Positions 8,458-20,224 of a DNA stretch of 64,000 bases are shown here, in pieces (position 1 is the first letter of the stretch; every line of letters starts with the position of its first letter). The translations under genes were made by a program, and so were the position numbers. Origin of the DNA: Saccharomonospora glauca K62 (lineage in GTDB: Bacteria; Actinomycetota; Actinomycetes; Mycobacteriales; Pseudonocardiaceae); assembly GCF_000243395.2 (NCBI RefSeq), contig NZ_CM001484.1, positions 1,165,568-1,229,567 of the forward strand. The letters run 5' to 3'. The notes beneath the pieces were generated by a model. The model ran no database searches, was not told where the DNA came from, and saw only the letters and a list, made by a program, of their open reading frames with translations.

Positions 8458-9183
8458 GTGACCGTGCTGGTGATATCCGGGACCGGAACCGGCGTCGGTA
8501 AGACCGTCGTGACGGCGGCCATGGCCGCGCTGGCGGCCGACGACGGCCGCAGTGTCGCCGTGCTCAAGCCCGTGCAGACGGGCGTCGCGCCGGGAGAGCC
8601 GGGCGACCTCGCCGACGTCCGTCGGCTCGCCGGTGACGTGACCACGTGCGAACTGCGTCGCTATCCCGACCCGTTGTCCCCCGAGGCCGCCGCACGTCGT
8701 AGTGGCCTGCCGGAGGTGACTCCCGTCGACGTGGCCACCGCCGCGTCCCGGCTGCACGAGGACCACGACCTGGTGCTTGTGGAGGGTGCGGGAGGTCTGC
8801 TCGTCCGTTTCGACTCCTCGGGCGGAACACTCGCCGACGCGGCATGGGCGCTCGGCGCTCCCGTACTCGTCGTCGCGGAGGCGGGACTTGGCACCCTCAA
8901 CACCACGGCCCTGACCGCGGAGGTCGCCACTCGGCGGGGGATCGACGTGATCGGTGTCGTGATCGGTGCCTGGCCGTCGGAGCCGGATCTCGCGGCCCGG
9001 TGCAACACCGTCGATCTTCCGGTGGCCGCCGGGGCGCCGCTGCTCGGCGTGCTGCCGGAGGGACTGGGGTCGGCGAGTCGACAGGAATTCCTCGACGAGG
9101 CTCGCCGTGGGTTGGCCCCGTGGTTGGGGGGCACGTTCGACCCCGATCAGTTCACCCGTGCCGTGGCCGCGACGGGAGGATGA
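8458..9183 (+). CDS. bioD: Dethiobiotin synthetase
   Basis: 241-residue ATP-dependent carboxylase forming the ureido ring of dethiobiotin from DAPA and CO2. The P-loop GTGTGVGKT begins at residue 8. KPVQTG (substrate Lys and Thr), the PLSPEAAARRSG segment, VEGAGGLLVRF (Mg-binding Glu and glycine-rich loop) and GVVIGAWP follow in the standard order. GTG 8458 puts the P-loop where it normally lies; GTG 8419, which overlaps the stop of the preceding gene, would add 13 residues and remains possible. It is followed by bioB after 81 bp, so the two may be cotranscribed. Confidence 0.93.
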   Translation: MTVLVISGTGTGVGKTVVTAAMAALAADDGRSVAVLKPVQTGVAPGEPGDLADVRRLAGDVTTCELRRYPDPLSPEAAARRSGLPEVTPVDVATAASRLHEDHDLVLVEGAGGLLVRFDSSGGTLADAAWALGAPVLVVAEAGLGTLNTTALTAEVATRRGIDVIGVVIGAWPSEPDLAARCNTVDLPVAAGAPLLGVLPEGLGSASRQEFLDEARRGLAPWLGGTFDPDQFTRAVAATGG

Positions 9184-9264
9184 GCGACGTGACGTATGTC
9201 GCTGTGCGACTTCGGTCTCGTCCGTCAGACTCGTGACCACACCCCGCAAGCCGAAGGAGATGTC

Positions 9265-10281
9265 GTGAGGGCCGCAGCCACGGGAGCGGAGATCCTGACC
9301 GCCGCGCGCCGGAAGGTGCTGGAGGAAGGCACCGGGTTGGCGCAGGAGCAGGTGCTCGACGTGCTGCGCCTCGGCGACGAGCACATCCCGGAGCTGCTCT
9401 CGCTCGCCCACGACGTGCGGATGCGTTGGTGCGGTCCCGAGGTCGAGGTGGAGGGCATCGTCAGCGTCAAGACGGGCGGATGCCCCGAGGACTGCCATTT
9501 CTGTTCACAGTCCGGCCGATTTCCCACACCGGTGCGGGCGGCATGGCTCGACATCCCCGGTTTGGTGAAGGCGGCGGAGGAGACCGCGGCCACCGGAGCC
9601 ACCGAGTTCTGCATCGTCGCGGCCGTCCGTGGCCCGGACGCGCGGCTGATGGCGCAGGTCCGCGACGGCATCAAGGCGATTCGCGAGTCCGGCAACGACA
9701 TTCGGATCGCGTGTTCGCTGGGCATGCTGACGCAGAACCAGGTCGACGAACTCGTCGACATGGGGGTGCACCGCTACAACCACAACCTGGAGACCGCCCG
9801 CTCCCACTTTCCCAACGTCGTCACCACGCACACGTGGGAGGAACGCTGGGAGACGCTGTGCATGGTGCGTGAGGCGGGCATGGAGGTCTGCTGCGGCGGC
9901 ATTATCGGCATGGGCGAGTCGCTGGAGCAGCGGGCGGAGTTCGCGGTTCAACTGGCCGAGCTGGACCCGCACGAGGTCCCGATCAACTTCCTCATCCCGC
10001 AGCCGGGCACCCCGTACGAGTCGTTCGACGTCGTGGAGGGCAAGGACGCGCTGCGGGTCGTGGCAGCGTTCCGGCTCGCCATGCCACGCACGATGTTGCG
10101 TTTCGCGGGCGGGCGGGAACTCACGTTGGGCGACCTCGGTGCCGAGCAGGGCATGCTCGGTGGCGTCAACGCGATCATCGTCGGCAACTACCTGACGAAT
10201 CTCGGTCGTCCGGCACAGGAGGACCTCGACATGCTCAGTGATCTGAAAATGCCGATCAAGGCGCTCGGCGACAGTCTGTGA
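9265..10281 (+). CDS. bioB: Biotin synthase
   Basis: 338-residue radical SAM enzyme inserting sulfur into dethiobiotin. The SAM cluster motif CPEDCHFC gives Cys 73, 77 and 80. Further signatures are [43 protein letters not shown] (second-cluster Cys region is replaced by family variants elsewhere), [11 protein letters not shown] and [13 protein letters not shown] 9265 is chosen because AAGGAG lies at the right distance; an in-frame ATG upstream (9196) would add 23 unconserved residues. The next gene encodes the BsaP-type auxiliary protein, the arrangement seen in mycobacteria, where BioB depends on that partner. Confidence 0.95.
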   Translation: MRAAATGAEILTAARRKVLEEGTGLAQEQVLDVLRLGDEHIPELLSLAHDVRMRWCGPEVEVEGIVSVKTGGCPEDCHFCSQSGRFPTPVRAAWLDIPGLVKAAEETAATGATEFCIVAAVRGPDARLMAQVRDGIKAIRESGNDIRIACSLGMLTQNQVDELVDMGVHRYNHNLETARSHFPNVVTTHTWEERWETLCMVREAGMEVCCGGIIGMGESLEQRAEFAVQLAELDPHEVPINFLIPQPGTPYESFDVVEGKDALRVVAAFRLAMPRTMLRFAGGRELTLGDLGAEQGMLGGVNAIIVGNYLTNLGRPAQEDLDMLSDLKMPIKALGDSL

Positions 10282-10291
10282 GCGAGGTGGC

Positions 10292-10501
10292 GTGAACACG
10301 ACGTACTGCGTCCACTGCGGTGGGCTGTCGGTCTCGGCGGGCCATGAGCGGTGCCGGACTCCGCGCGCGGCGCTGGAACCGCCGCGCTACTGCCCCGAGT
10401 GCGGGCGGCGCATGGTGGTCCAGGTGACTCCGGGTGGATGGACGGCGCGGTGCAGCCGACACGGGGAAACCTCCTCGGTGGGTTCGACGCCGACCGGATA
10501 G
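10292..10501 (+). CDS. bsaP: Biotin synthase auxiliary protein, BsaP-like
   Basis: 69-residue cysteine-rich protein 10 bp after bioB. It has two CxxC-type pairs, YCVHCGG and YCPECGRR, plus two single Cys (HERCRT and TARCSRHG), a pattern suited to holding an iron-sulfur cluster or zinc. Position, size and Cys layout agree with the mycobacterial protein encoded by Rv1590, shown to be needed for BioB turnover and named BsaP. The next gene is a DUF2567 protein, as in Rv1590-Rv1591, so the microsynteny extends beyond bioB. Starts at GTG 10292 with GCGAGG upstream. The name rests on synteny and Cys pattern. Confidence 0.8.
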   Translation: MNTTYCVHCGGLSVSAGHERCRTPRAALEPPRYCPECGRRMVVQVTPGGWTARCSRHGETSSVGSTPTG

Positions 10502-10525
10502 GCTCCTGACGGCGAAGACCGGGTC

Positions 10526-11119
10526 GTGCGGGAAGGTGGGGAGTTGTCGGAGCAGGCAGGCGCCGAGCGGGAACACGCGCTCCGCACCCGGTCGGCCGTA
10601 CGGATTCCTCGCGTGGTGGTGCGTGCGGACCTGCTGCCCGCGTTCAGCGTCGCGTCGCTGATCAGTCTCCTCGGGTTGCCGCTCGGGTGGCTCTGGGCTC
10701 AGCTCGCTCCACCTCAGCGCATGCGAGTGGTCACGCGTGACCACCAGATGGCGCCCCTGACGTCGGAAAGCTGGCACCGGTTCGACGACCTGGCGATCTT
10801 CTTGTTGCTCGGCCTGGTCGCGGGGCTGCTCGTGGGCGTGGTGGTGTGGTTGCTGCGAGCTCGCCGGGGACCGGTCATGCTCGTGGGCGCCACGCTCGGC
10901 TCGTTGGTGGGCGCGTGGCTCGCCATGCGGATGGGGTCGGCGTTCGCCGAGGCCCGGTTCGCGCTGCCCGCCGAGTTGCGACTCGGACAGGTGGTGGAAC
11001 GCGCGCCCATGCTGGAGTCGGACTGGGCGTTGCTCGCGCAGCCGCTCACGACGGCGTTCGCGTACGGGGTGCTCGCGGCCTGGAACGCGCGCGACGACCT
11101 CGGCAGGCGCCTGAGCTGA
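10526..11119 (+). CDS. DUF2567 family membrane protein
   Basis: 197-residue membrane protein, about four hydrophobic spans: FSVASLISLLGLPLGWLW, AIFLLLGLVAGLLVGVVVWL, VMLVGATLGSLVGAWLAM and a weaker one near the C-terminus (LTTAFAYGVLAAW). Family placement follows the Rv1591 position downstream of bsaP. Its role is unknown; the conserved link to bioB-bsaP hints at a biotin-related or simply cotranscribed function. GTG 10526 was taken as start; the 30-residue hydrophilic leader is not conserved-looking, so a later start is possible. The 3' end converges on the LON-domain gene with only 4 bp between stop codons. Confidence 0.7.
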   Translation: MREGGELSEQAGAEREHALRTRSAVRIPRVVVRADLLPAFSVASLISLLGLPLGWLWAQLAPPQRMRVVTRDHQMAPLTSESWHRFDDLAIFLLLGLVAGLLVGVVVWLLRARRGPVMLVGATLGSLVGAWLAMRMGSAFAEARFALPAELRLGQVVERAPMLESDWALLAQPLTTAFAYGVLAAWNARDDLGRRLS

Positions 11120-11132
11120 ACCGTCAGTTCAG
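11116..11132. terminator. Small hairpin spanning two convergent stops
   Basis: Arms CTGAAC / GTTCAG with a 5-nt loop. They include the TGA of the DUF2567 gene and the stop of the opposing LON-domain gene. Only 6 bp long, so weak. Confidence 0.4.
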
Positions 11133-11849
11133 ATTCGGCCGCAGCAGGGTTTCGGGTATCTCGTGCTGTGGTGGGGGCACGGCGCGCAGCTCGGACACGA
11201 ACGTCGCTTCCCGCGTCAGCAGCCGGTGGGCGAGCCGGAGCCGCCGTAGCGGGTTTCGTTCCTCCAGAAGTTCCTGCCTGTCCGCGAGGGGCAGGAGACA
11301 GTCGGACGCGAGGAGGTAGGCCAGGAGCGCGGGTTCGGTGTCCTGCGGTGGTGACTGCCAGCCACCGGACTGCCAGGCCACCGAGCAGTACCGGCGGTGC
11401 GCGGCGCGGCCCACGTCGGCGAGCCGCGCCACGGTCTCCTCGGAACCGACGGGAAGTGGTTCGTCGTCGAGCCACGTCACGGTGGCGCGCAGATACGGGG
11501 CGGACTCGGTGTCGAGCTCCAGCAGCCGGAACCGCCGGTGTCCGGTGGTGACGATGTCGAAACGTCCGTCCGGCAACCGGCGTGCCTCTCGTAGCCGCAC
11601 CGCGCACCCGACGGCGTGGACGTGGGCGAGCTCGTCGACCTCGTCGATCGTGGGGTTGCGAATCGCGGCCACTCCGAACAGCCGCTCGGGAACCACCTCG
11701 GTCACGAGGTCGATCGTGAGCTGCCGATAGCGCGGTTCGAAGATGTGTAACGGAAGATGCACGCCGGGCAATGCCACGGTGTGCAGCGGAAAGAGAGGCA
11801 GGGTCGTCCGGGCGGTCGGCTGGCTGTCGTGTCCTTCCGAGTGGGTCAC
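11124..11849 (-). CDS. LON peptidase substrate-binding domain protein
   Basis: 241 residues made almost wholly of the N-terminal (substrate-recognition) domain of Lon protease, without AAA or peptidase parts. Typical features: LPLFPLHTVALPGVHLPLHIFEPRYR near the start and GCAVRLREARRLPDGRFDIVTTGHRRFRLLE in the middle. Stand-alone LonN proteins are common in actinobacteria (about 210-230 residues); their role is not established. It reads away from nrtR with 4 bp between the nrtR stop side and its own start, so the two may share a transcript. Cytoplasmic, no signal peptide. Confidence 0.85.
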   Translation of the reverse strand: MTHSEGHDSQPTARTTLPLFPLHTVALPGVHLPLHIFEPRYRQLTIDLVTEVVPERLFGVAAIRNPTIDEVDELAHVHAVGCAVRLREARRLPDGRFDIVTTGHRRFRLLELDTESAPYLRATVTWLDDEPLPVGSEETVARLADVGRAAHRRYCSVAWQSGGWQSPPQDTEPALLAYLLASDCLLPLADRQELLEERNPLRRLRLAHRLLTREATFVSELRAVPPPQHEIPETLLRPNLN

Positions 11850-11853
11850 GTTG

Positions 11854-12633
11854 TCACGTTACGGGTTTGCCCGCCGCGCCGCGCGTTCGCCGTCTCGCCG
11901 TGGAGGCCGGGGGGCGGAACACCGCGAACTCGTCGGTGACCCGGAGGTCGCGATGGGCGAATCGGTACAGCGCGGCGGGACGTCCGCCCGCACGACCGGG
12001 CGGGGCCGTGCGACCGGTCGGCACCAGGACACCGCGTCGCGCGAGGACCCGTTGCAGGTTGGTGGCCGAGACCGGGTAGCCGAGCGCGGCGGAGTAGAGG
12101 TCACGCAACGCCGAGATCGTGAACTCCCGTGGCGCGAGCGCGAAGCCCACGTTGGTGTAGCTGAGTTTGGCGCGGAGGCGTTCCCGCGCGGCCAACACGA
12201 TGTCGGCGTGGTCGAACGCGGTACGGGGCAGCTCTTCGACGTCGTGCCACCTGGTGTCCTCGGGCACCGCCGGGTCGACGTCGCTCGGGACGAGTCCGAG
12301 GAACGCCGTGGCCACGACTCTCGGGCCCGGTACCCGGTCCGGCGCGCTGAACACGCTCAACTGCTCGACATGAGCCAGGGTCTTGACGTCGACCTTCTCG
12401 GCGAGTTGCCGACGAATGGAGGTCTCGGCGTCCTCGTCCGGACGCAACCTGCCGCCCGGTAGCGACCAGCGGCCGATGTGCGGGTCGAGCGCCCGCCGCC
12501 ACAACAGCACTCGAAGCGAGGCGGGCCCGTGATCGCGAGGGGACGCACCGGGCGGTGTGGCGTATCGCACCTGGAGAACCGCGGCGAGAACCTCGTGTGC
12601 CAGGGGGTCGCTGCTGTTAATATGAGAGTGCAC
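11854..12633 (-). CDS. nrtR: NrtR, Nudix-type repressor of NAD synthesis
   Basis: 259-residue regulator with an N-terminal Nudix domain and a C-terminal winged helix. The Nudix box is altered (SLPGGRLRPDEDAETSIRRQ, then AEKVDV in place of the canonical REEL/EE core), as in NrtR proteins that bind ADP-ribose or NAD-derived effectors without hydrolysing them. The C-terminal part, FTISALRDLYSAALG and GRPAALYRF, is the family's DNA-binding region. It is divergent from nadA, and an inverted repeat lies between them, so it very probably represses nadABC and itself. GTG 12633 directly follows a TATAAT box by 8 nt and lacks a Shine-Dalgarno sequence, suggesting a leaderless mRNA. Confidence 0.9.
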   Translation of the reverse strand: MHSHINSSDPLAHEVLAAVLQVRYATPPGASPRDHGPASLRVLLWRRALDPHIGRWSLPGGRLRPDEDAETSIRRQLAEKVDVKTLAHVEQLSVFSAPDRVPGPRVVATAFLGLVPSDVDPAVPEDTRWHDVEELPRTAFDHADIVLAARERLRAKLSYTNVGFALAPREFTISALRDLYSAALGYPVSATNLQRVLARRGVLVPTGRTAPPGRAGGRPAALYRFAHRDLRVTDEFAVFRPPASTARRRTRGAAGKPVT

Positions 12634-12634
12634 G

Positions 12635-12657
12635 GTTTTCGATTATAAGACGAAAAC
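12635..12657. promoter_or_regulatory. Putative NrtR operator
   Basis: Perfect 7-bp inverted arms GTTTTCG / CGAAAAC around a 9-bp AT-rich centre, in the 39-bp gap between nrtR and nadA. The centre contains the minus-strand -10 box, so bound repressor would block nrtR and probably nadA transcription. Confidence 0.75.
12642..12647 (-). promoter_or_regulatory. -10 box of nrtR (TATAAT)
   Basis: Perfect TATAAT on the minus strand, 8 nt before GTG 12633 and inside the operator. No Shine-Dalgarno sequence fits between, so nrtR is likely leaderless. Confidence 0.6.
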
Positions 12658-12672
12658 TAACGGAGGGCCACT

Positions 12673-13680
12673 ATGACGGCACACGTGGACGAGCTCGCTC
12701 CGTACGACGGGGTCGTGGCTGACGCGGCCTGGGCCGAGGAGGTGCGCAGCCTCGCTCGTCAGCGTGACGCGGTCCTGCTCGCGCACAACTACCAACTGCC
12801 CGAGATCCAGGAGATCGCCGACCACACCGGCGACTCGCTGGCGCTGAGCCGGATCGCCGCGTCGAGTGACGCCTCCACCATCGTCTTCTGCGGGGTCCAC
12901 TTCATGGCGGAGACCGCGAAGATCCTCTCCCCGGAGAAGACGGTGCTCATCCCCGACGCGCGGGCGGGGTGCTCGCTCGCCGACTCCATCACGGCCGAGC
13001 AGTTGCGGGAGTGGAAATCGCGACACCCCGGCGCGGTCGTGGTGTCCTATGTGAACACCACGGCGGAGGTGAAGGCCGAGACCGACATCTGCTGCACCTC
13101 CTCGAACGCCGTGGACGTCGTGTCCTCGATCCCGGAGGACAAGGAGATCCTCTTCTGTCCCGACCAGTTCCTGGGTGCTCACGTCAAGCGGGTCACGGGC
13201 AGGGAGAACCTGCACGTCTGGGCGGGGGAGTGCCACGTGCACGCCGGTATCAACGGCCCCGAACTCGCGGAACGCGCGGCGGCCGATCCGGAGGCCGACC
13301 TGTTCATCCACCCGGAGTGCGGGTGCGCGACCTCGGCCTTGTACCTGGCGGGAGAGGGCGCCGTCGCGCCGGAGAAGGTGAAGATCCTGTCCACGGGGGA
13401 CATGCTGACCGCGGCGCGCGCCACGAAGGCGAGGTCGGTGCTCGTCGCCACCGAGGTGGGGATGTTGCACCAGCTGCGCAAGGCCGCTCCCGAGATCGAT
13501 TTCCGCGCCGTGAACGACCGAGCGTCCTGCCGGTACATGAAGATGATCACCCCCGCGGCCCTGTTGCGGGCTCTGCGGGAGGGGGTCGACGAGGTCGACG
13601 TCGATCCGGAGATCGCGGCCGGGGCGCGGGCGTCGGTGCAAAGAATGGTCGAGATCGGCAACCCCGGCGGTGGGGAATGA
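12673..13680 (+). CDS. nadA: Quinolinate synthase A
   Basis: 335-residue [4Fe-4S] enzyme condensing iminoaspartate with dihydroxyacetone phosphate to quinolinate. Signatures: [72 protein letters not shown] and the late CRYMKM. Cluster-ligand cysteines are expected in CGVHF, DICC and ECGC. ATG 12673 has a strong CGGAGG site 6 nt upstream. First gene of the nadA-nadB-nadC operon; its TGA overlaps the ATG of nadB (ATGA). Expression is presumably controlled by NrtR through the operator just upstream. Confidence 0.96.
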   Translation: MTAHVDELAPYDGVVADAAWAEEVRSLARQRDAVLLAHNYQLPEIQEIADHTGDSLALSRIAASSDASTIVFCGVHFMAETAKILSPEKTVLIPDARAGCSLADSITAEQLREWKSRHPGAVVVSYVNTTAEVKAETDICCTSSNAVDVVSSIPEDKEILFCPDQFLGAHVKRVTGRENLHVWAGECHVHAGINGPELAERAAADPEADLFIHPECGCATSALYLAGEGAVAPEKVKILSTGDMLTAARATKARSVLVATEVGMLHQLRKAAPEIDFRAVNDRASCRYMKMITPAALLRALREGVDEVDVDPEIAAGARASVQRMVEIGNPGGGE

Positions 13681-15311
13681 CGCGGCCAGTTTTCGACCAA
13701 CAGTCGATAACTCCGTGGGAGGCGGAAGCCGACGTGGTGGTGGTCGGCAGCGGGGTCGCCGGGCTGACGGCGGCCCTGCGAGCCGCCGAACTCGGGCTGC
13801 GGGTGCTGGTGGTGACGAAAGGGCGTCTCCCGGAGGGCAACACGCGGTGGGCCCAGGGCGGGGTCGCCGTGGTGCTCGACGACGCCGAGAACGACGGCGA
13901 CTCGCTCGCCGCGCACATGGCCGACACCCTCGCCGCCGGAGCGGGACTGTGCGACGTCGACGCGGTACGCACCGTGGTCGAGGGAGGACCGGCCGCCGTG
14001 GAATGGCTGCTGAGCCGGGGAGCCCGCTTCGACACCGACTCCTCCGGACGGCTCGCGCGCACCCGCGAGGGTGGACACAGTGCCTTCCGGGTGATCCATG
14101 CCGGGGGCGACGCCACGGGCGCCGAGGTGCAGCGTTGCCTCGTGATAGCGGCGAAGGGGCTTCCGGTCCTGGAACGACACGTCGCCGTGGATGCCCTCAC
14201 CACGGACTCCGGCGCGGTGCGCGGGGTGCGGGTCCTGGCCGCGGCGGACTCTACGCCCGGCGTCGTGCGGGCGCGGGCGGTCCTCGTGGCCACGGGCGGG
14301 TTCGGGCAGCTCTACCGGGCCACGTCGAACCCCGAACTCGCCACCGGGGACGGGCTGGCCCTGGCATTGCGGGCGGGGGCGAGCGTCGCCGATCTCGAAT
14401 TCGTGCAGTTCCATCCCACCGTGCTCTACACGCCCGGAGCCACGGGGCGACGTCCGCTGGTGACGGAAGCGGTGCGCGGGGAGGGCGGTGTACTGGTGGA
14501 CGCCGCCGGGGAGCGCGTGATGGCGGGCGTGCACCCGTTGGGCGATCTCGCCCCGCGCGACGTGGTGTCGGCCGCGATCACGCGCAGGCTCGCCTCGGCC
14601 CCCGGTGGGGTCGACGACCACGTCTTCCTCGATGCCACGTCGGTCGAGGGGTTCGCCGAACGGTTCCCCACGGTGCTGGCCGCGTGCACAGAGGCCGGTA
14701 TCGACCCCACCCGTGAGCCGATCCCGGTCGTTCCCGCCGCGCACTTCGCGTGCGGTGGTGTGGTCACCGACCGGTACGGACGGACGGAGGTCCCCGGTCT
14801 TTACGCGGTGGGCGAGGTGGCACGCACCGGTCTGCACGGGGCCAACCGGTTGGCCTCGAACAGCCTGTTGGAAGGTCTCGTGATGGGACGCCGCGCGGCC
14901 GAGGCTGTGGCGGCGGATCTGGCGACGGACAAGCGGGTCGAGGCCGAGCCGCGGCCGGGCCCGACACCGGTGGCTCCCGTCGTCGAGCGGGCGACGTTGC
15001 AGCGGCTCATGAGCCGGTACGCGGCCATCGGACGGGATGCCGAAGGCATGGCGGTGGCGGGGTCGGTCCTCGACGTCTCGACGCAGGACATTCCGTTGTG
15101 GACGGTCGAGGCGGTGGAGGACGCGGCGCTCACGCTCGTCGCGCGCGCACTGCTCGCGGCGGCCACCGCGCGCACGGAATCGCGGGGCTGCCACGTGCGG
15201 CACGACCACCCCGAACGCGACGACCGGCGCTGGACGCGCAGCCAGACCATCCGGCTGAACCCGTCCGGACAACCCGTGTTGACCGATCCGATCCTGGAGG
15301 ACGTGGCGTGA
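13677..15311 (+). CDS. nadB: L-aspartate oxidase
   Basis: 544-residue FAD flavoprotein oxidising aspartate to iminoaspartate for NadA. The Rossmann start [20 protein letters not shown] lies at residues 20-39. Family stretches: [75 protein letters not shown] and [29 protein letters not shown], followed by the helical C-terminal domain with SRGCHVRHD. The start ATG overlaps the nadA stop, and its own stop overlaps the nadC GTG, so the three are translationally coupled and probably made in fixed ratio. Confidence 0.96.
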   Translation: MTRPVFDQQSITPWEAEADVVVVGSGVAGLTAALRAAELGLRVLVVTKGRLPEGNTRWAQGGVAVVLDDAENDGDSLAAHMADTLAAGAGLCDVDAVRTVVEGGPAAVEWLLSRGARFDTDSSGRLARTREGGHSAFRVIHAGGDATGAEVQRCLVIAAKGLPVLERHVAVDALTTDSGAVRGVRVLAAADSTPGVVRARAVLVATGGFGQLYRATSNPELATGDGLALALRAGASVADLEFVQFHPTVLYTPGATGRRPLVTEAVRGEGGVLVDAAGERVMAGVHPLGDLAPRDVVSAAITRRLASAPGGVDDHVFLDATSVEGFAERFPTVLAACTEAGIDPTREPIPVVPAAHFACGGVVTDRYGRTEVPGLYAVGEVARTGLHGANRLASNSLLEGLVMGRRAAEAVAADLATDKRVEAEPRPGPTPVAPVVERATLQRLMSRYAAIGRDAEGMAVAGSVLDVSTQDIPLWTVEAVEDAALTLVARALLAAATARTESRGCHVRHDHPERDDRRWTRSQTIRLNPSGQPVLTDPILEDVA

Positions 15312-16165
15312 GCGAACCGGAGGCCGCCGAGGTACGGCGCGTCGTCACCACGGCGCTGGAGGAGGACCTGCGATACGGGCCCGATGTCACCACCGAGGCG
15401 ACGGTGCCCGCGAACGCGACGGCCGTCGCCGAGCTGACGCCGCGGTCGCCGGGAGTGCTGGCGGGCGGCGAGGTGGCCGTGGCGGTCTTCGACGCCGTCC
15501 TCGGCGACGACTACGAGGTGGTGTCCCGGTGTCCGGACGGCAGCAGGCTCTCCCGAGGCGAACCCGCGCTCGTGGTCCGGGGTCCGGTGCGTGGCCTGCT
15601 GACGGCCGAACGCACGGCGCTGAATCTGCTGTGTCACCTCTCCGGGATCGCGACGGTGACGGCGGAGTGGGTGGCGGCTGTGGCGGGCACGGGCTGCGCC
15701 ATCAGGGATTCCCGCAAGACGTTGCCGGGACTACGGGTGCTGGAGAAGTACGCCGTCCGCTGCGGAGGCGGCGTCAACCACCGCATGGGGCTCGGCGACG
15801 CGGTGCTGATCAAGGACAACCACGTCGTCGCGGCCGGATCGGTGACCGAGGCTCTGCGGCTCGCCAGGGAACGGGCCGGGGAGCTGCCCTGCGAGGTTGA
15901 GGTCGACGACCTGGAGCAGCTGGTCGAGGCACTGGAGGCCGGCGCCGACGAGGTGCTGCTCGACAATCTGTCCCCGCGTGACTGCGGGAGGGCGGTGGAG
16001 TTGCGTGCCGAGCTGTCGCCGAAGACGCGCTTGGAGGCCTCCGGCGGACTGACCCTGGCGGTGGCACGCGACTACGCGGAGACGGGCGTGGACTACCTCG
16101 CCGTGGGGGCGCTCACGCACTCGGCCCCGGCTCTCGACATCGGCATGGACCTGCGCGCCGCCTGA
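15308..16165 (+). CDS. nadC: Nicotinate-nucleotide pyrophosphorylase (carboxylating)
   Basis: 285-residue quinolinate phosphoribosyltransferase completing nicotinate mononucleotide synthesis. Signatures: [19 protein letters not shown] at the start, [35 protein letters not shown] (quinolinate and PRPP binding), [31 protein letters not shown] and [11 protein letters not shown] 15308 overlaps the nadB TGA by the GTGA arrangement. Last gene of the operon; a small hairpin at 16176-16190 separates it from the convergent hydrolase gene. Confidence 0.96.
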   Translation: MSEPEAAEVRRVVTTALEEDLRYGPDVTTEATVPANATAVAELTPRSPGVLAGGEVAVAVFDAVLGDDYEVVSRCPDGSRLSRGEPALVVRGPVRGLLTAERTALNLLCHLSGIATVTAEWVAAVAGTGCAIRDSRKTLPGLRVLEKYAVRCGGGVNHRMGLGDAVLIKDNHVVAAGSVTEALRLARERAGELPCEVEVDDLEQLVEALEAGADEVLLDNLSPRDCGRAVELRAELSPKTRLEASGGLTLAVARDYAETGVDYLAVGALTHSAPALDIGMDLRAA

Positions 16166-16175
16166 CCGACGCGTG

Positions 16176-16190
16176 GGTGACGACGTCACC
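16176..16190. terminator. Small hairpin between nadC and the nitrilase-family gene
   Basis: Arms GGTGAC / GTCACC with a 3-nt loop; the right arm includes the stop of the minus-strand gene. Short, so modest support. Confidence 0.4.
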
Positions 16191-16995
16191 GCGGTTCGAC
16201 GAGTTTCGGCCTTCGGTTCGCCAGCACGGCGGTGGCCGCGCGGGACGCCTCGGCCCGCGCGGGGTCGATGTCGACCACCAGCAGTTCGGGAGCGGCGTCG
16301 AGCTGACCGTGGACCCGGCCGAACGGGTCGGCCACGGTGGAGAAGCCGATACCGGTCGGCGCCTTCGGGTGTACGCCGACGCCCGTCGCGGCCGGGTCGG
16401 CCTGATCACAGGCGAGCACCCAGGAGCCCGAGTCGAGGGCCCGAGCCCGGACCAACAGCTCCCACTGCTCCCGCTTGCCCTCACCGGCTCCCCACGAGGC
16501 GGGCACCACGACGGCGTCGGCACCCGCCTCGGCCAGCGTCCGGAACAGTTCGGGGAACCGCACGTCGTAGCAGGTCGCGAATCCGAGGGTCACGTCGTCG
16601 ACCGTGACGGTCACCGGCTCGTCACCCGGCGCCACGGTGTCGGACTCACGGAAGCCGAACGCGTCGTACAGGTGGATCTTGTCGTAGCCGAGGTGGTGGC
16701 CGCACCCGGTGATGAGCAGGGTGTTGCGCACCCGCTCGCCGTCGGGGGTGAACATGCCCGCGACCACCAGGACGCCGAACTCGTCGGCGATCTCCCTCAC
16801 CCCGCGAGCCCAGGGGCCGTCGAGGGGTTCGGCCACCGACGTCAGCCGCACCCCGAAACGCGCCAGCATGGCCTCCGGGAACACGACGACTCGTGCCCCG
16901 CGAGCGGCGGCCGAGGCGGTCCACTCGCGCACCATCCGAAGATTCTCGCTCGGATCGACACCGGATGTGACCTGGCACAAGCCCACTCGGAGCAC
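16186..16995 (-). CDS. Nitrilase/carbon-nitrogen hydrolase family protein
   Basis: 269-residue C-N hydrolase with the complete Glu-Lys-Cys triad: Glu in VVFPEAML, Lys in [10 protein letters not shown] and Cys in [14 protein letters not shown]. The [13 protein letters not shown] and CYDVRFPE blocks resemble Nit/deaminated-glutathione amidase and omega-amidase members more than true nitrilases, so a small amide substrate and metabolite-repair role are plausible. Start is GTG 16995. It is divergent from hisD with 48 bp between, and convergent with nadC. Specific substrate cannot be told from sequence. Confidence 0.85.
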   Translation of the reverse strand: MLRVGLCQVTSGVDPSENLRMVREWTASAAARGARVVVFPEAMLARFGVRLTSVAEPLDGPWARGVREIADEFGVLVVAGMFTPDGERVRNTLLITGCGHHLGYDKIHLYDAFGFRESDTVAPGDEPVTVTVDDVTLGFATCYDVRFPELFRTLAEAGADAVVVPASWGAGEGKREQWELLVRARALDSGSWVLACDQADPAATGVGVHPKAPTGIGFSTVADPFGRVHGQLDAAPELLVVDIDPARAEASRAATAVLANRRPKLVEPR

Positions 16996-17030
16996 GGCTA
17001 CCTCCCGGTCGCGGACGCGGTTCCGCCTCG

Positions 17031-17036
17031 TACCCT
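17031..17036 (+). promoter_or_regulatory. -10 box of leaderless type before hisD
   Basis: TACCCT followed by 7 nt and ATG 17044; no Shine-Dalgarno sequence. Confidence 0.5.
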
Positions 17037-17043
17037 AGACGTT

Positions 17044-20065
<3,022 letters not shown>

Positions 20066-20224
20066 GTGTCGCGCGACGTCGTCGTGCTGCTGCTGTTCGC
20101 GCTGGCCGGATTTCTCGCCGGGGGCGCTTTCAGCTTGTGGAAGAAGTCACGGGGTATGGCGGTGGTGATCGGCGCCGCCGCCCTGCTGGCGGGCGGCGGC
20201 GCTGTCGTCTGGCTCTCGTCCTAG
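20066..20224 (+). CDS. Small two-helix membrane protein after hisB
   Basis: 52-residue protein whose GTG start follows the hisB TAG without any gap. It has two hydrophobic spans, VVVLLLFALAGFLAGGAFSLW and MAVVIGAAALLAGGGAVVWL (part), joined by a basic loop (KKSRG), so it should sit in the membrane as a hairpin. Similar small membrane proteins between hisB and hisH occur in related actinobacteria, from memory; no function is known. The stop lies within CTAG, where the opposing MMPL gene also ends. Coding support comes from frame continuity, the tight junction with hisB and the clean two-helix pattern. Confidence 0.65.
   Translation: MSRDVVVLLLFALAGFLAGGAFSLWKKSRGMAVVIGAAALLAGGGAVVWLSS

Noticed and set aside
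13179-15272. A 697-codon minus-strand frame opposite nadA/nadB
   Set aside because: Antisense to clear enzymes and of biased composition; no family features.
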